A DNA stretch of 64,000 nucleotides from Actinomycetospora endophytica (GTDB taxonomy: Bacteria; Actinomycetota; Actinomycetes; Mycobacteriales; Pseudonocardiaceae): positions 1 through 64,000 of the forward strand of contig NZ_JAJNDB010000006.1 of NCBI RefSeq assembly GCF_021026375.1. The letters run 5' to 3'. Both the position numbers and the translations under genes were made by a program. Below, one piece after another: positions 29,376-38,341 of the stretch (positions within the stretch are counted from its first letter, which is position 1; each line of letters opens with the position of its first letter). Below the pieces are notes generated by a model. That model saw only the letters and a program-made list of their open reading frames with translations, was not told the origin of the DNA and did no database searches.

Positions 29376-30710
29376 CTAGCCGTCCCCCACCGACACCACC
29401 CTCACGGGCGATACGGGTGACCCGACGGTGTCGGTGGCCGTCGACGGCACCGTGCGCGCGAGCAACGAGCGCGCGACGTCGAGGACCAACGGGCGGTCGT
29501 GGGTGAGGACGTAGTCGAAGGCGCGGTCGGGGTCCACCCCGCCGGGGCCGTCGGCGTCGTCGAGATCGCGGGCCACGAGCGCGGCCGCGAAGTGCGGGCC
29601 GACGACGGCGACGTCCCACTCCCGGAGCACCGGGTCGCCGGGCGCGAGGTCGGCCCCGCGCACCCCCGGTTCCGGCTCGGCGGGCATCCCGGCGCCGATG
29701 GCCCCGACGAACGCGGCCGAGCGGCCGAGGTCCCGGTAGCGCCGGCGCGCGCCGGGGGTGAACGACGAGGCGCGCTGGAAGGCGGCCACGACGACGGCGA
29801 GCTCCCCCAGCTCGGCCGCCTGCCGCTCGAGGAAGTGGCTGACCGACAGCAGCAGCGGGGCGGTCGCCCGCCGCGGCGTGCGGACCCGGGCGACGGTGGC
29901 GAAGGGGCTGCCGCGCGGGACCCGGGCCGCCGGGCGGCGCCAGGGCGGGACGAGGCGGGGCGCCTGGAGCCCGGGCAGGATCGCCGCCGCGGGTTCCGCC
30001 GGGCCGAACCACCAGCCCTGGCCGAGCGTCGCGCCGAGGCTGCGGGCGGTGGCGAGGTGGTCGCGGGTCTCGACGCCCTCGGCGAGTACGAGCGCCTCGC
30101 TGTGCTCGGCGTACGCGGCGACCGCCGACATGATCTCGGCGACCTCGGGCCCGGGGTGGGCGTGCACCAGCCGGAGGTCGAGCTTGACCACCTCGGGGCG
30201 CAGGAACGGCATCAGCGCGAGGGAGGCGGGGTGCGCGCCGACGTCGTCGAGGGCGACGTGGAAGCCGTGGGCCCGTACCTGGTCGGCGAACGAGAACAGG
30301 CGGGCCGGGTCGGCGGTGAGGTCCCGCTCGGTGAGCTCGGCGACGACCCGCACCCCACGCTCGGCGAGGTCCGAGGTGGCCGTGAACGGCACCAGCTCCG
30401 TGGCGACCGTCAGCGGCTCGACGTTGACGAACAGCGCGAGGGGACCGCTCATGCCGGACGCGTACGCCTCCTCGACCGCACGCCCGCGGCACAGCAGGTC
30501 GAGCTCGGCGACCCGTCCGGCGCGGCGGGCCGCGGCGAACATCGCGTCCGGGCGGGCGAGGGGGCCGTCGACCGGACCGCGGATGAGGGCCTCGACCCCG
30601 ACGACGTCGCCCCCGACGAGATCGACGATCGGCTGGAAGACCGGCTCGACGGCGCGCTCGGCCAACAGCGCGTCGAGCGCCGCGACCTCGTCGTCGTCCT
30701 CGTCGAGCAC
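29376..30710 (-). CDS. EAL domain plus DICT sensory domain protein (copy B)
   Basis: Product of 444 aa with the same architecture as its neighbour: EAL (about residues 20-265) and DICT (about 280-425). Here the first motif is GVEALIRGP, an intact EAL, followed by NVEPL, ELTERD, LDDVGAHPAS, VVKLDL, LAEGVET and GQGWWFG. Thus it is the better candidate for an active c-di-GMP phosphodiesterase. GTG is chosen because GGAAGGAG lies 5 nt before it; a slightly longer start 27 nt upstream is less well placed. The 112-bp gap to copy A may carry a second promoter. Confidence 0.87.
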   Translation of the reverse strand: MLDEDDDEVAALDALLAERAVEPVFQPIVDLVGGDVVGVEALIRGPVDGPLARPDAMFAAARRAGRVAELDLLCRGRAVEEAYASGMSGPLALFVNVEPLTVATELVPFTATSDLAERGVRVVAELTERDLTADPARLFSFADQVRAHGFHVALDDVGAHPASLALMPFLRPEVVKLDLRLVHAHPGPEVAEIMSAVAAYAEHSEALVLAEGVETRDHLATARSLGATLGQGWWFGPAEPAAAILPGLQAPRLVPPWRRPAARVPRGSPFATVARVRTPRRATAPLLLSVSHFLERQAAELGELAVVVAAFQRASSFTPGARRRYRDLGRSAAFVGAIGAGMPAEPEPGVRGADLAPGDPVLREWDVAVVGPHFAAALVARDLDDADGPGGVDPDRAFDYVLTHDRPLVLDVARSLLARTVPSTATDTVGSPVSPVRVVSVGDG

Positions 30711-30861
30711 GGACACTCCTTCCTGACGTGTCACCACTCACCGTGCCAGGCATCCCCCGAGAGGAGGGCACCGGCCCCGAGACCGGACAGCCGTCGTCAC
30801 ACCGTGTCACCCGAAAGCGTCGTTCGCCATGGCAACGGGGGACGGGTGCAGACTGGCGCCG

Positions 30862-31293
30862 ATGGACTCCACGCGCATCGACCGGTGGCTGTGGGCGGTG
30901 CGCCTGTCGAAGACGCGGGCCGACGCCGCCACCGCGTGCCGGGGCGGGCACGTCCGCGTCAACGACAAACCGGCGAAGGCCTCCACGCCGGTGCGCTCCG
31001 GGGACACCGTGCGCACGCGCCTCTACGACATCCCGCGGGTGGTCGAGGTCGGCCGCGTGATCGAGAAGCGGGTCGGCGCACCGGAGGCCGTGACCTGCTA
31101 CGTCGACCACACCCCGCCGCCCCCGCCCAAGGGGGAGATCCCACCGGTGCCCCGGCGCGAGCGCGGCGCCGGCCGGCCGACGAAGCGCGACCGGCGGCGG
31201 ATCGAGGCCTTCGAGCGGGCGTCGCTGCTCCACGGCGTCGAGCACGACCTGGCGGTCGAGCCCGACGCGGTCGAGGCCGACCTGGAGGACTGA
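30862..31293 (+). CDS. S4-domain RNA-binding protein (Hsp15-like)
   Basis: Product of 143 aa. The N-terminal S4 domain (STRIDRWLWAVRLSKTRA ... GGHVRVNDKPAKAS ... GDTVR, about residues 3-60) matches Hsp15/HslR and related proteins acting on stalled 50S subunits. The C-terminal half is basic and then acidic. The ATG before DSTRID is favoured over an upstream ATG because CAGACT lies exactly 7 nt before it, the leaderless spacing seen elsewhere. Precise role is not established for the actinobacterial branch. Confidence 0.88.
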   Translation: MDSTRIDRWLWAVRLSKTRADAATACRGGHVRVNDKPAKASTPVRSGDTVRTRLYDIPRVVEVGRVIEKRVGAPEAVTCYVDHTPPPPPKGEIPPVPRRERGAGRPTKRDRRRIEAFERASLLHGVEHDLAVEPDAVEADLED

Positions 31294-31381
31294 GGACTCG
31301 GATCCAGGACGGCAGGCACCGCGTCATGAGACCCCGCCCCTACGCCGACGGCACCTTCCGGCCGCCGGCGGTGGGTCCGAC

Positions 31382-32395
31382 CTACTGACCGTTGCGGGTG
31401 ACCGAGAAGTTCGTCGTGACCAGTCCGGTGCCGCCGATCCACGGCTCGAACCCGGCCTGCACGCTCGTCATGAACCAGTTCGGCTTCGCGACCCCCCGCT
31501 TCTGGGCGTCCGCGACGAAGCTCGGGATCGACATGTTCGCGACGGCGTTGGTCTGCTGCTTGCGGACGTAGGAGATGACCGGGACGCCGTTGTCGCCCTG
31601 CCAGACCTCGTAGGGCACCCCGTCGAGGACGACGTCGCCGGTCTGCTTGCCGATCGGGTTCACGCGGTCGGTGTGCTTGAGCCAGACCATGAGCTCCAGC
31701 CCGGTCGGCGCGCCCTCCTTGCGGGCGGTCGGGTCGAGCCAGATGTCGTAGGCGACGTTGTAGTCACCCTTGTCCGGGGTGGTCGTGCTCCAGGAGGTCC
31801 GCAGGTCGCCGAGGTCGGCGATCGGGCGCGGGAACGGGGTGCCCTTGGTGCAGTTGCCGTAGTTGCAGCCGAAGACGATCGACGGGTACGCCGCCGGGCC
31901 GCTGTCCTTGTTGTGGTTCGCCTCGACCCGGAAGCCGGTGTCGAACGCGAAGACGCACTGCGACTCGCCGCCACCGCCCCAGAGGTCGTTCTGCACCTCG
32001 TAGCGCCCGCCCTGGACCGGGGTCGACCCGTACTTGTCGCAGACCTTCTTCTCGGTCACCGCGGCCGGCGCCTTCGTCGTGGTGGGCGCCTTCGTGGACG
32101 TGGGTGCCGACGACGACGTGGTCGGCTCGGCCGTCGTCGTGGGTGTCGCGGTGGACGTGGCGGACGTGCGCACCGCGGCGGGGACCAGGGCCGCGTCGGT
32201 CGCGGAGCTCGCCGCGCTCTGGGGGACCACCGTCGTCAGGACCACGAGCGCCACCAGCCCGAGCCCGCCGACGAGGGCCCGCAGCGCCTCCGGCCGGAGC
32301 CGGCGCGGCTCGTCGTGCCGCCGGTGGCGACCGGCCCCGCGCCGCACCCGTTCTCCAGCTCCGCCGTCGTTGGTCGTCGGCCACCTACCGCTCAT
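31382..32395 (-). CDS. secreted glycoside hydrolase family 12 protein (copy A)
   Basis: GH12 endo-beta-glucanase/xyloglucanase-like, 337 aa. Seen: cytoplasmic Arg-rich leader, a hydrophobic segment (about residues 40-60, ALVGGLGLVALVVLTTVV) ending near SAASS, a Thr/Ser/Pro/Lys linker (about 75-115), then the catalytic domain with YEVQNDLWGG, GCNYGNCTKGTPFP, DIWLDP, the catalytic Glu in LELMVWLKH and the second Glu in GFEPWIGG. No carbohydrate-binding module is visible. GGGGAGGG precedes the ATG. The late signal suggests a membrane-anchored or exported enzyme. A GAACGTACGTTC palindrome lies 38 bp upstream. Confidence 0.88.
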   Translation of the reverse strand: MSGRWPTTNDGGAGERVRRGAGRHRRHDEPRRLRPEALRALVGGLGLVALVVLTTVVPQSAASSATDAALVPAAVRTSATSTATPTTTAEPTTSSSAPTSTKAPTTTKAPAAVTEKKVCDKYGSTPVQGGRYEVQNDLWGGGGESQCVFAFDTGFRVEANHNKDSGPAAYPSIVFGCNYGNCTKGTPFPRPIADLGDLRTSWSTTTPDKGDYNVAYDIWLDPTARKEGAPTGLELMVWLKHTDRVNPIGKQTGDVVLDGVPYEVWQGDNGVPVISYVRKQQTNAVANMSIPSFVADAQKRGVAKPNWFMTSVQAGFEPWIGGTGLVTTNFSVTRNGQ

Positions 32396-32432
32396 CCCGC
32401 GCGCCCTCCCCGTTGGACCGTTCAGCGCGGCG

Positions 32433-32444
32433 GAACGTACGTTC
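32433..32444. promoter_or_regulatory. 12-bp perfect palindrome upstream of GH12 copy A
   Basis: GAACGTACGTTC, in the 136-bp gap between the two GH12 genes, 38 bp before the copy A start. It may be a repressor operator. No regulator gene lies beside it, so the assignment is tentative. Confidence 0.35.
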
Positions 32445-32531
32445 GGCGCAACATGACGCGCCAGACGGAGTCAGTCGTTCGTGCACGTGGGGGCACGGAT
32501 GCCACCCACACGGGTGGCGCGTCGCGTGATC

Positions 32532-33455
32532 TCAGACGCCGTCGCGCGTGGCGTTGAAGGCGTCGGTCGAGAGGCCGGTACCGCCGACCCACGGCTCGAA
32601 GCCGGCCTGGAGGTTCGTCAGGTACCACTCCGGCTTCACGACGCCCTGGCGCGTCGCGTCGCGCACGAAGTCGGTGATCGGCAGGTCGAGGACCTCGCGC
32701 ACCGACTGCTGGCGCACGTAGGAGATGACCGGCACCCCGTTGTTGTCGCCCTGGTAGACGTCCCAGGGAGCGCCCGCGAGAGTCACGGTCCCGGTCTTGT
32801 CGCCGATGGGGTCGATGCCGCCGGCGCGGATCGTCCAGATCATCAGCTCGGCGCCGGTGTTGTCGCCGTCGCGGCGCGGCGTCGGGTCGAGCCAGATGTC
32901 GTACGAGGCGTTGAAGCGGCCCTGGTCGGGGACCGTCACCGCCCAGCTGGACCGGACGTCGCCGAGGTCGGCGAGCGGCCGCGGGAACGGGGTGCCCCGG
33001 GTGCAGTTCCCGTGGTTGCAGCCCCACACGATCGACGGGTAGGCGGCGGGGCCGGAGTCCTTGTCGTGGTCCGCCTGGACGCTGAACCCGGTGTTGAACG
33101 CCGTCGTGCACTGCGGGGTGGACGCGCCCCAGGCGTCGTTCTGCACCTCGAACCGCCCCCCGGCCACCGGCGTCGACCCGAACTTCTCGCACACCTGCGG
33201 GCCGGTGCGGCTGCCGATCGCGGACAGCGGGGCGAGGAGCTTCGGGACCAGCGGCGGCGCCGGGGCGGCCGGCCGGGCCGGTGCCGGGGCCGCGGCCGGG
33301 AGTGACTGCTGCCCGGCGAGGTTCTGCGCCGTCGGGTCGACCGCGATCGGCGGGACCGTGGGCGCCTGCGAGGAGCCGCACGCCGTCGCCAGCAGCGTCA
33401 GTGCCGCGACGAGGGCCACCAGGAGAACGCGTGGAGCACGCGTGGGTTCGCCCAC
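32532..33455 (-). CDS. glycoside hydrolase family 12 lipoprotein (copy B)
   Basis: GH12 paralogue of 307 aa. A short signal peptide ends in the lipobox LATAC (Cys about residue 26), so it is a predicted lipoprotein. A Pro/Ala-rich spacer (about 30-80) precedes the catalytic domain with FEVQNDAWG, GCNHGNCTRGTPFP, DIWLDP, catalytic Glu in AELMIWTI and the second in GFEPWVGG. Only 10 bp separate it from the upstream FAD oxidoreductase, yet TAGCCT sits 7 nt before the GTG, suggesting its own leaderless promoter overlapping the upstream stop. Substrate is probably a beta-1,4-glucan or xyloglucan, by family. Confidence 0.88.
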   Translation of the reverse strand: MGEPTRAPRVLLVALVAALTLLATACGSSQAPTVPPIAVDPTAQNLAGQQSLPAAAPAPARPAAPAPPLVPKLLAPLSAIGSRTGPQVCEKFGSTPVAGGRFEVQNDAWGASTPQCTTAFNTGFSVQADHDKDSGPAAYPSIVWGCNHGNCTRGTPFPRPLADLGDVRSSWAVTVPDQGRFNASYDIWLDPTPRRDGDNTGAELMIWTIRAGGIDPIGDKTGTVTLAGAPWDVYQGDNNGVPVISYVRQQSVREVLDLPITDFVRDATRQGVVKPEWYLTNLQAGFEPWVGGTGLSTDAFNATRDGV

Positions 33456-33465
33456 GCGGGTGAGG

Positions 33466-34590
33466 CTAGAGGATGCGCCGAACGCTGTAGCGCGCGGCCT
33501 CGACGCCGTGTCGTCGCAGGTCGGCGGGGGTGTCCCCGCCGAGGATGACGGCGACGGCGAGGGCGGCAGCCGCCGGCGCGGTCTCGATGCCCGACCCGCC
33601 CTGACCGGCGAACACGTGCAGCGCCGGATGCTCCGGACGATCCCCGACCACGAAGCAGCGGTCCGGCGCGAAGGTGCGCTGGCCCGCCCACGCGGTGACG
33701 ACCGAGCGGAGCCCGAGGGTGGTCACCGCGTTCACGCGCTCGATCGCGAGGGCGACGTCGAGGTCGTCCGGCTTGGCGTCGCCGGGCTCCTGCGGGGTCT
33801 CCTCGGAGGGCGAGACGAGCAGGTGGGCGCCCTCCGGCTTGGCGTACCAGGAGTCGTCCACGGCCACGGCGAACGGATCGTCGGGGTCCACCGGTGCGCC
33901 GGGCGGGACCCGCACGATCGCGATGGTCCGCCGGTACGGGGTGAGGCCGATCGGCGGCGCTCCGGCCAGTCCCAGCAGCCGGTCGGTCCACGCGCCGGCG
34001 GCGAGCACGACGAGGTCGGTGTCGAGGGTGGTCCCGTCGGCGGTGGTGACCCGCCGGCCCGTCGTCGTGGGGTCGATCCCGACGACGGGTGCCCGCGTCC
34101 GAATCTCCCCGCCGTGCGCGCGGAAGCGCTGCCGGTAGTACTGGTGCAGCCCGATCGGGTCCGCGTCCATCGCGTCCTCGACGACGGCGGCCGCCCGGAC
34201 CGCGTCACGGCGCAGCGCGGGCCAGCGCCGGACGGCCTCGTCGACGCCGAGCTCGGTGACCGGGCCGAGCGGGAGGATCTCCTCGCGCAGGGTCCGTTCC
34301 TCCTCGGCCGTCTGCGCGACGTGCAGGACCGGGCGCGGGCGCAGGAACGGGTGGCCGGCGTCCTGCGCGATCGCCGTGAAGCGGTCGAGCGACGCCGCGA
34401 TCAGGTCCCGGGTCGGCGGCGGGCCGTGGCCCGGGATGTAGCTCGCCGCCGAGCGCCCGGTGGTGTGCCGGGCGGTCTCCGGCTCGGCCTCGAGGAGCAC
34501 CGGGCGTTCGACCCCGGCCGCGGCGAGCTCCGCCGCGACCGACATCCCGGCGATGCCGCCGCCGACGACGACCGCGCCGTGCCCGCTCAC
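33466..34590 (-). CDS. FAD-dependent oxidoreductase (DAO family), coupled to nadC
   Basis: Flavoprotein of 374 aa resembling D-amino-acid/glycine/sarcosine oxidases. Seen: N-terminal Rossmann motif AVVVGGGIAGMSVAAELA, the TTGRSAASYIPG segment following the FAD adenine loop, and a C-terminal GQGGSGIETAPAAAALAVA glycine-rich loop. The GTG overlaps the nadC stop (GTGA), so it is co-translated with nadABC. It is not NadB, which is present separately. Substrate unknown; an amine or amino acid oxidase feeding or clearing an NAD-pathway metabolite is a guess. Confidence 0.85.
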   Translation of the reverse strand: MSGHGAVVVGGGIAGMSVAAELAAAGVERPVLLEAEPETARHTTGRSAASYIPGHGPPPTRDLIAASLDRFTAIAQDAGHPFLRPRPVLHVAQTAEEERTLREEILPLGPVTELGVDEAVRRWPALRRDAVRAAAVVEDAMDADPIGLHQYYRQRFRAHGGEIRTRAPVVGIDPTTTGRRVTTADGTTLDTDLVVLAAGAWTDRLLGLAGAPPIGLTPYRRTIAIVRVPPGAPVDPDDPFAVAVDDSWYAKPEGAHLLVSPSEETPQEPGDAKPDDLDVALAIERVNAVTTLGLRSVVTAWAGQRTFAPDRCFVVGDRPEHPALHVFAGQGGSGIETAPAAAALAVAVILGGDTPADLRRHGVEAARYSVRRIL

Positions 34591-35465
34591 GAGGACCGCA
34601 GGTCCAGCCCCAGGTCCAGCGCCGAGGACGAGTGGGTCAGCCCGCCGACGGAGAGGAAGTCCACCCCGGCGGCCCCGTAGGCGGCGGCAGTGTCGAGGGT
34701 CAGCCCGCCGGAGGCCTCCAGGCCCGTGGTCGGGGCGCCGGCGTTCCGGCGCCGGACCGCCTCGGCGCACTCGTCGGCCGAGAAGTTGTCCAGCAGGATC
34801 AGCTCCAGGCCGAGGGTCAGCGCCTCGTCGAGCTGGTCGAACGAGTCGACCTCGAGCTCGCAGGGCAGTTCCGGCGCCGCGGACCGGGCCGCCCGCACCG
34901 CCGCCGTCACCGACCCGGCCGCGGCCACGTGGTTGTCCTTGATCAGCAGCGCGTCGCCCAGCGACATCCGGTGGTTGACCCCGCCGCCGCAGCGCACCGC
35001 GTACTTCTGCAGCGTCCGCAGGCCCGGCACGGTCTTGCGGGTGTCACGGATGCGGGCCGGGGTGCCCTCGACCGCGTCCACCCACGCCGCGGTCGCGGTC
35101 GCGACCCCGGACAGCTGGCAGAGCAGGTTGAGGGCGGTGCGCTCGGCGGTGAGCAGCGTCGTGAGCGGGGCTCGGACCGTCAGCGCCGTGTCGCCGGGCT
35201 TCAGACGGTCGCCGTCGGCGCGGGCGTCGAGGATCTCCAGCTCGTCGCCGCAGACCTTCTCCAGCACCCGGACCGCCACGCCGACGCCGGCCAGCGTGCC
35301 CGCGGGCCGCGTCCGGAACTCCCCGACCGCCACCGACCCGGCCGGCACGCAGGCCGCCGTCGTGCGGTCCGGGCCGTCCCGGAGGTCCTCGTCGAGGGCC
35401 CGGTCGACGATCGCGTCGACCTCCGCGGCGTCCAGCCCGACGGGCAGGGTGGTCGTGCTGGTCAT
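34587..35465 (-). CDS. nadC: nicotinate-nucleotide pyrophosphorylase (quinolinate phosphoribosyltransferase)
   Basis: Third enzyme of de novo NAD synthesis: quinolinate plus PRPP gives nicotinate mononucleotide. The 292-aa protein has RIRDTRKTVPGLR, KYAVRCGGGVNHR, LIKDNHVAAAG, CELEVDSFDQ and LEASGGL ... GVDFLSVGGLTHSS, all family hallmarks. The ATG overlaps the nadB stop (ATGA). Confidence 0.96.
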   Translation of the reverse strand: MTSTTTLPVGLDAAEVDAIVDRALDEDLRDGPDRTTAACVPAGSVAVGEFRTRPAGTLAGVGVAVRVLEKVCGDELEILDARADGDRLKPGDTALTVRAPLTTLLTAERTALNLLCQLSGVATATAAWVDAVEGTPARIRDTRKTVPGLRTLQKYAVRCGGGVNHRMSLGDALLIKDNHVAAAGSVTAAVRAARSAAPELPCELEVDSFDQLDEALTLGLELILLDNFSADECAEAVRRRNAGAPTTGLEASGGLTLDTAAAYGAAGVDFLSVGGLTHSSSALDLGLDLRSS

Positions 35466-37087
35466 GCGGCACCTCCGAGAACCCGGTCGGTCGAGGACAG
35501 CGTCAGTCGCCCGTCGACGAGCGTGACGGCGGACGACGCGGCCTGCCAGCGGTCGTCACGACGCGGGTGGTCACGCCGGACGTGGCAGCCCCGCGACTCG
35601 GTGCGCGTCCCGGCCGCCGCGAGCAGCGCCCCCGCCGCGAGGGTGAGCGCGGCGTCCTCGACGGCGGCCCGGTCGGTCAGCGCGCGGTCGACGGTCACCG
35701 ACTCGATCGCGTCGGAGGTCGCGGCCAGGCCCGCCGCGTCGCGCCCGACCGCGGCGCCGCGGCTCATGGCCCGCTGCAGGGTCGCGCGGTCCGCGGCGCC
35801 GGCGATCGGGGTCGCCGGCTCACCGGGGCGGATCACCGGCCGCGGCCCGGCCAGCGCACGGGCCACGTCGATGCCGGTCGCACGGCCCACGACGAGGCCC
35901 TCGAGCAGGCTGTTCGAGGCGAGCCGGTTGGCGCCGTGCAGGCCGGTGCGCGCGACCTCGCCCGCCGCCCACAGCCCCGTCACCCCGGTGCGCCCCCGCG
36001 TGTCGGTGATGACGCCGCCGCAGGCGTAGTGCGCGGCGGGCCGGACCGGGATCGGGTCGCGGGCGGGGTCGACCCCGATGGCGTCGCAGGACGCGGTCAC
36101 CGTCGGGAAGTGCCGCCGGACGTCCTCCACCCCGGTCGCGTCGAGCAGCACGTGGGGCGCGCCGGTCCCCGCGAGGACCGCGGTGATGGCGCCGGCGACG
36201 ACGTCACGCGGGGCCAGGTCGCCCCTCGGGTCGACGCCGTCCATCACGGGCCGCCCGGAGAGGTCGACGAGGTGCGCGCCCTCGCCGCGCAGCGCCTCGG
36301 TGACCAGCGGCGCGCGCCCTCGCAGGCCCGGGACGGCGAGCGCGGTGGGGTGGAACTGCACGAACTCGACGTCGGCGAGCGCCGCGCCCGCGCGCAGGGC
36401 CAGTGCCCAGCCGTCGGCGGTCGCGACCGCGGGGTTCGTCGTCGTCTCGTAGAGCCCGCCGACGCCGCCGGTGGCGAGCAGGACGGCCGGTGCGCTGATC
36501 ACACCCACGCGTCCGTCGTCGTCGACGACGTCGAGCCCGGTCACCGAGGATGCCTGGCGCACCGCGACCGCGGTGTGCCCCGCCAGCACCGTGACCTCGC
36601 CGGGCAGGGCCGCGAGCAGGGCCCGCTCGACCTCGGCGCCCGTCGCGTCGCCGCCCGCGTGGATGACACGGGTGGTGCCGTGGCCGCCCTCGCGGGTGCG
36701 GGCGAGTCTGCCGCCGTCGTGGGCGTCGTCGAACACCGCGCCCCGCGTGCGGAGCTCGGCCACCGCCGACGGTCCGCCGCCCAGGATGTTCCGGGTCGCG
36801 GCCTCGTCGACCAGACCACCGCCCGCCGCGAGTGTGTCCGCGACGTGCGCGTCGACGCTGTCGCCCGCGACGTCCCCGAGCACGACGGCGATGCCGCCCT
36901 GCGCCCAGCGCGTCGAGCCCTCGTCGGGGGCGTCCTTGGTGACGACGACGACCCGCAGGCCGCGTCGCGACGCCGCCGTCGCCGCCGAGAGCCCGGCGAC
37001 CCCGGAGCCGACGACGACGAGGTCGGCGGCCGCCGTCCAGGTCGATGGTCCGGCTCCGCTGCGCTGCGCGTCCCGGGTGGCGCTCAC
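35462..37087 (-). CDS. nadB: L-aspartate oxidase
   Basis: FAD enzyme oxidising L-aspartate to iminoaspartate for quinolinate synthesis with NadA. The 541-aa product shows [43 protein letters not shown], and [49 protein letters not shown] in pieces along its length, as in fumarate-reductase-like flavoproteins. The GTG overlaps the nadA stop (GTGA). Its first ~15 codons contain a 35-bp repeat also found in the SulP-carbonic anhydrase gene, in another frame. Confidence 0.95.
   Translation of the reverse strand: MSATRDAQRSGAGPSTWTAAADLVVVGSGVAGLSAATAASRRGLRVVVVTKDAPDEGSTRWAQGGIAVVLGDVAGDSVDAHVADTLAAGGGLVDEAATRNILGGGPSAVAELRTRGAVFDDAHDGGRLARTREGGHGTTRVIHAGGDATGAEVERALLAALPGEVTVLAGHTAVAVRQASSVTGLDVVDDDGRVGVISAPAVLLATGGVGGLYETTTNPAVATADGWALALRAGAALADVEFVQFHPTALAVPGLRGRAPLVTEALRGEGAHLVDLSGRPVMDGVDPRGDLAPRDVVAGAITAVLAGTGAPHVLLDATGVEDVRRHFPTVTASCDAIGVDPARDPIPVRPAAHYACGGVITDTRGRTGVTGLWAAGEVARTGLHGANRLASNSLLEGLVVGRATGIDVARALAGPRPVIRPGEPATPIAGAADRATLQRAMSRGAAVGRDAAGLAATSDAIESVTVDRALTDRAAVEDAALTLAAGALLAAAGTRTESRGCHVRRDHPRRDDRWQAASSAVTLVDGRLTLSSTDRVLGGAA
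37042..37076. repeat. 35-bp dispersed repeat, copy 1 (in nadB 5' end)
   Basis: TCGATGGTCC at the left and CGTCCCGG at the right bound a 35-bp block that matches another block near 45.57 kb at 32 of 35 positions. Here it encodes part of the divergent nadB N-terminus ahead of the conserved FAD motif. Confidence 0.6.
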
Positions 37088-38124
37088 TCCCCGCCCCCGG
37101 GCCGGCCGATCTCGATCATCCGCTGGACCGACGCGCGCGCCTTCTCCGCCGTCGCCGCGTCCACGTGGACCTCGTCGCGGCCCTCCCGCAGCGCGCGGGT
37201 CAGCGAGCCCGGGGTGATCGTCTTCATGTAGCCGCAGGCCGCGCGCTCGTTCACCGGGCGGAAGTCGACGGCGGGGTTGGCCCGCTGCAGCTGGTGGAGC
37301 ATCCCGACCTCGGTGGCCACCAGGACGCTGCGCTTCGTGGTGTTCTTCGCGGCGTCGAGCATGCCGCCGGTGGAGAGGATGTGGACCTGCTCGCGCGGCA
37401 CCGCGCCCTCGCCGGCGAGGTAGAGCGCGCTGGTGGCGCACCCGCACTCGGGGTGGACGAACAGGTCGGCATCAGGATCGGCCTCGGCGCGGGCGGTGAG
37501 CTCGGCGCCGTTGATCCCGGCGTGCACGTGGCACTCCCCCGCCCAGACGTGCAGGTTCTCCCGGCCGGTCTCGCGGCGGACGTGCGCGCCGAGGAACTGG
37601 TCGGGCAGGAACAGCACCTCGCGGTCGGCCGGGACGCTCGCGACGACGTCGACCGCGTTCGACGAGGTGCAGCAGACGTCGGTCTCGGCCTTCACGGCCG
37701 CCGTCGTGTTGACGTAGCTGACGACGACGGCGCCCGGGTGCTCGGCCTTCCACGCGCGCAGCTCGTCGGCGGTGATCGAGTCGGCGAGCGAGCAGCCGGC
37801 CCGCGCGTCGGGGATGAGCACCGTCTTCTCCGGCGCCAGGATCTTCGCGGTCTCGGCCATGAAGTGGACGCCGCAGAAGACGATGGTCGACGCGTCCGCC
37901 GCGGCGGCGATCCGGGAGAGGGCCAGCGAGTCGCCGGTGTGGTCGGCGACGTCCTGGATCTCGGGGCGCTGGTAGTTGTGCGCGAGCACGACGGCGTCGC
38001 GGTCACGGGCCAGCCGGCGGATCTCGGCCGCCCACCGCTCGATCTCGGAGGCCTCGGTCAGCGACCGGGGCTCGACGAGGTCGGTCGGAGGCTGGTGGGC
38101 CTGCGCGTCCACGGTGACGGTCAT
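37084..38124 (-). CDS. nadA: quinolinate synthase
   Basis: [4Fe-4S] enzyme condensing iminoaspartate with dihydroxyacetone phosphate. The 346-aa protein has [29 protein letters not shown], cluster cysteines likely in [22 protein letters not shown] and [11 protein letters not shown], as in other NadA proteins. The ATG at [10 protein letters not shown] is preceded at 6 nt by GGGGGAGG; an upstream ATG lacks this. First gene of nadABC, with an NrtR-type operator upstream. Confidence 0.95.
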   Translation of the reverse strand: MTVTVDAQAHQPPTDLVEPRSLTEASEIERWAAEIRRLARDRDAVVLAHNYQRPEIQDVADHTGDSLALSRIAAAADASTIVFCGVHFMAETAKILAPEKTVLIPDARAGCSLADSITADELRAWKAEHPGAVVVSYVNTTAAVKAETDVCCTSSNAVDVVASVPADREVLFLPDQFLGAHVRRETGRENLHVWAGECHVHAGINGAELTARAEADPDADLFVHPECGCATSALYLAGEGAVPREQVHILSTGGMLDAAKNTTKRSVLVATEVGMLHQLQRANPAVDFRPVNERAACGYMKTITPGSLTRALREGRDEVHVDAATAEKARASVQRMIEIGRPGGGE

Positions 38125-38188
38125 GGCGGTCCTCCCCCGGGCTGGCGCGCTCATGGTGGGAACGCGGGGCCCCGGTGCGGCGGTCGAG

Positions 38189-38211
38189 GTTTTCGCCTTT
38201 TGGTCGAAAAC
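38189..38211. promoter_or_regulatory. palindrome between nadA and nrtR, probable NrtR operator
   Basis: GTTTTCG and CGAAAAC are perfect 7-bp arms around a 9-bp spacer, 65 bp upstream of nadA and 131 bp upstream of the divergent Nudix-type regulator. It is strikingly A/T-rich for this genome. An NrtR site here would let the regulator sense NAD-derived ligands (ADP-ribose in characterised members) and control nadABC. The ligand is inferred. Confidence 0.6.
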
Positions 38212-38341
38212 GTGGGCGACAGTACGCCGCGACCACGCCCGGTGCCACCCGTCCGGTCGGGCGGTATGACCAGGGACACGCCCGGCGCCCGCTCGGCCCC
38301 ATCACCGTCAGCCCGTGTGCACGGAGCGCTACCGTGGCGGC

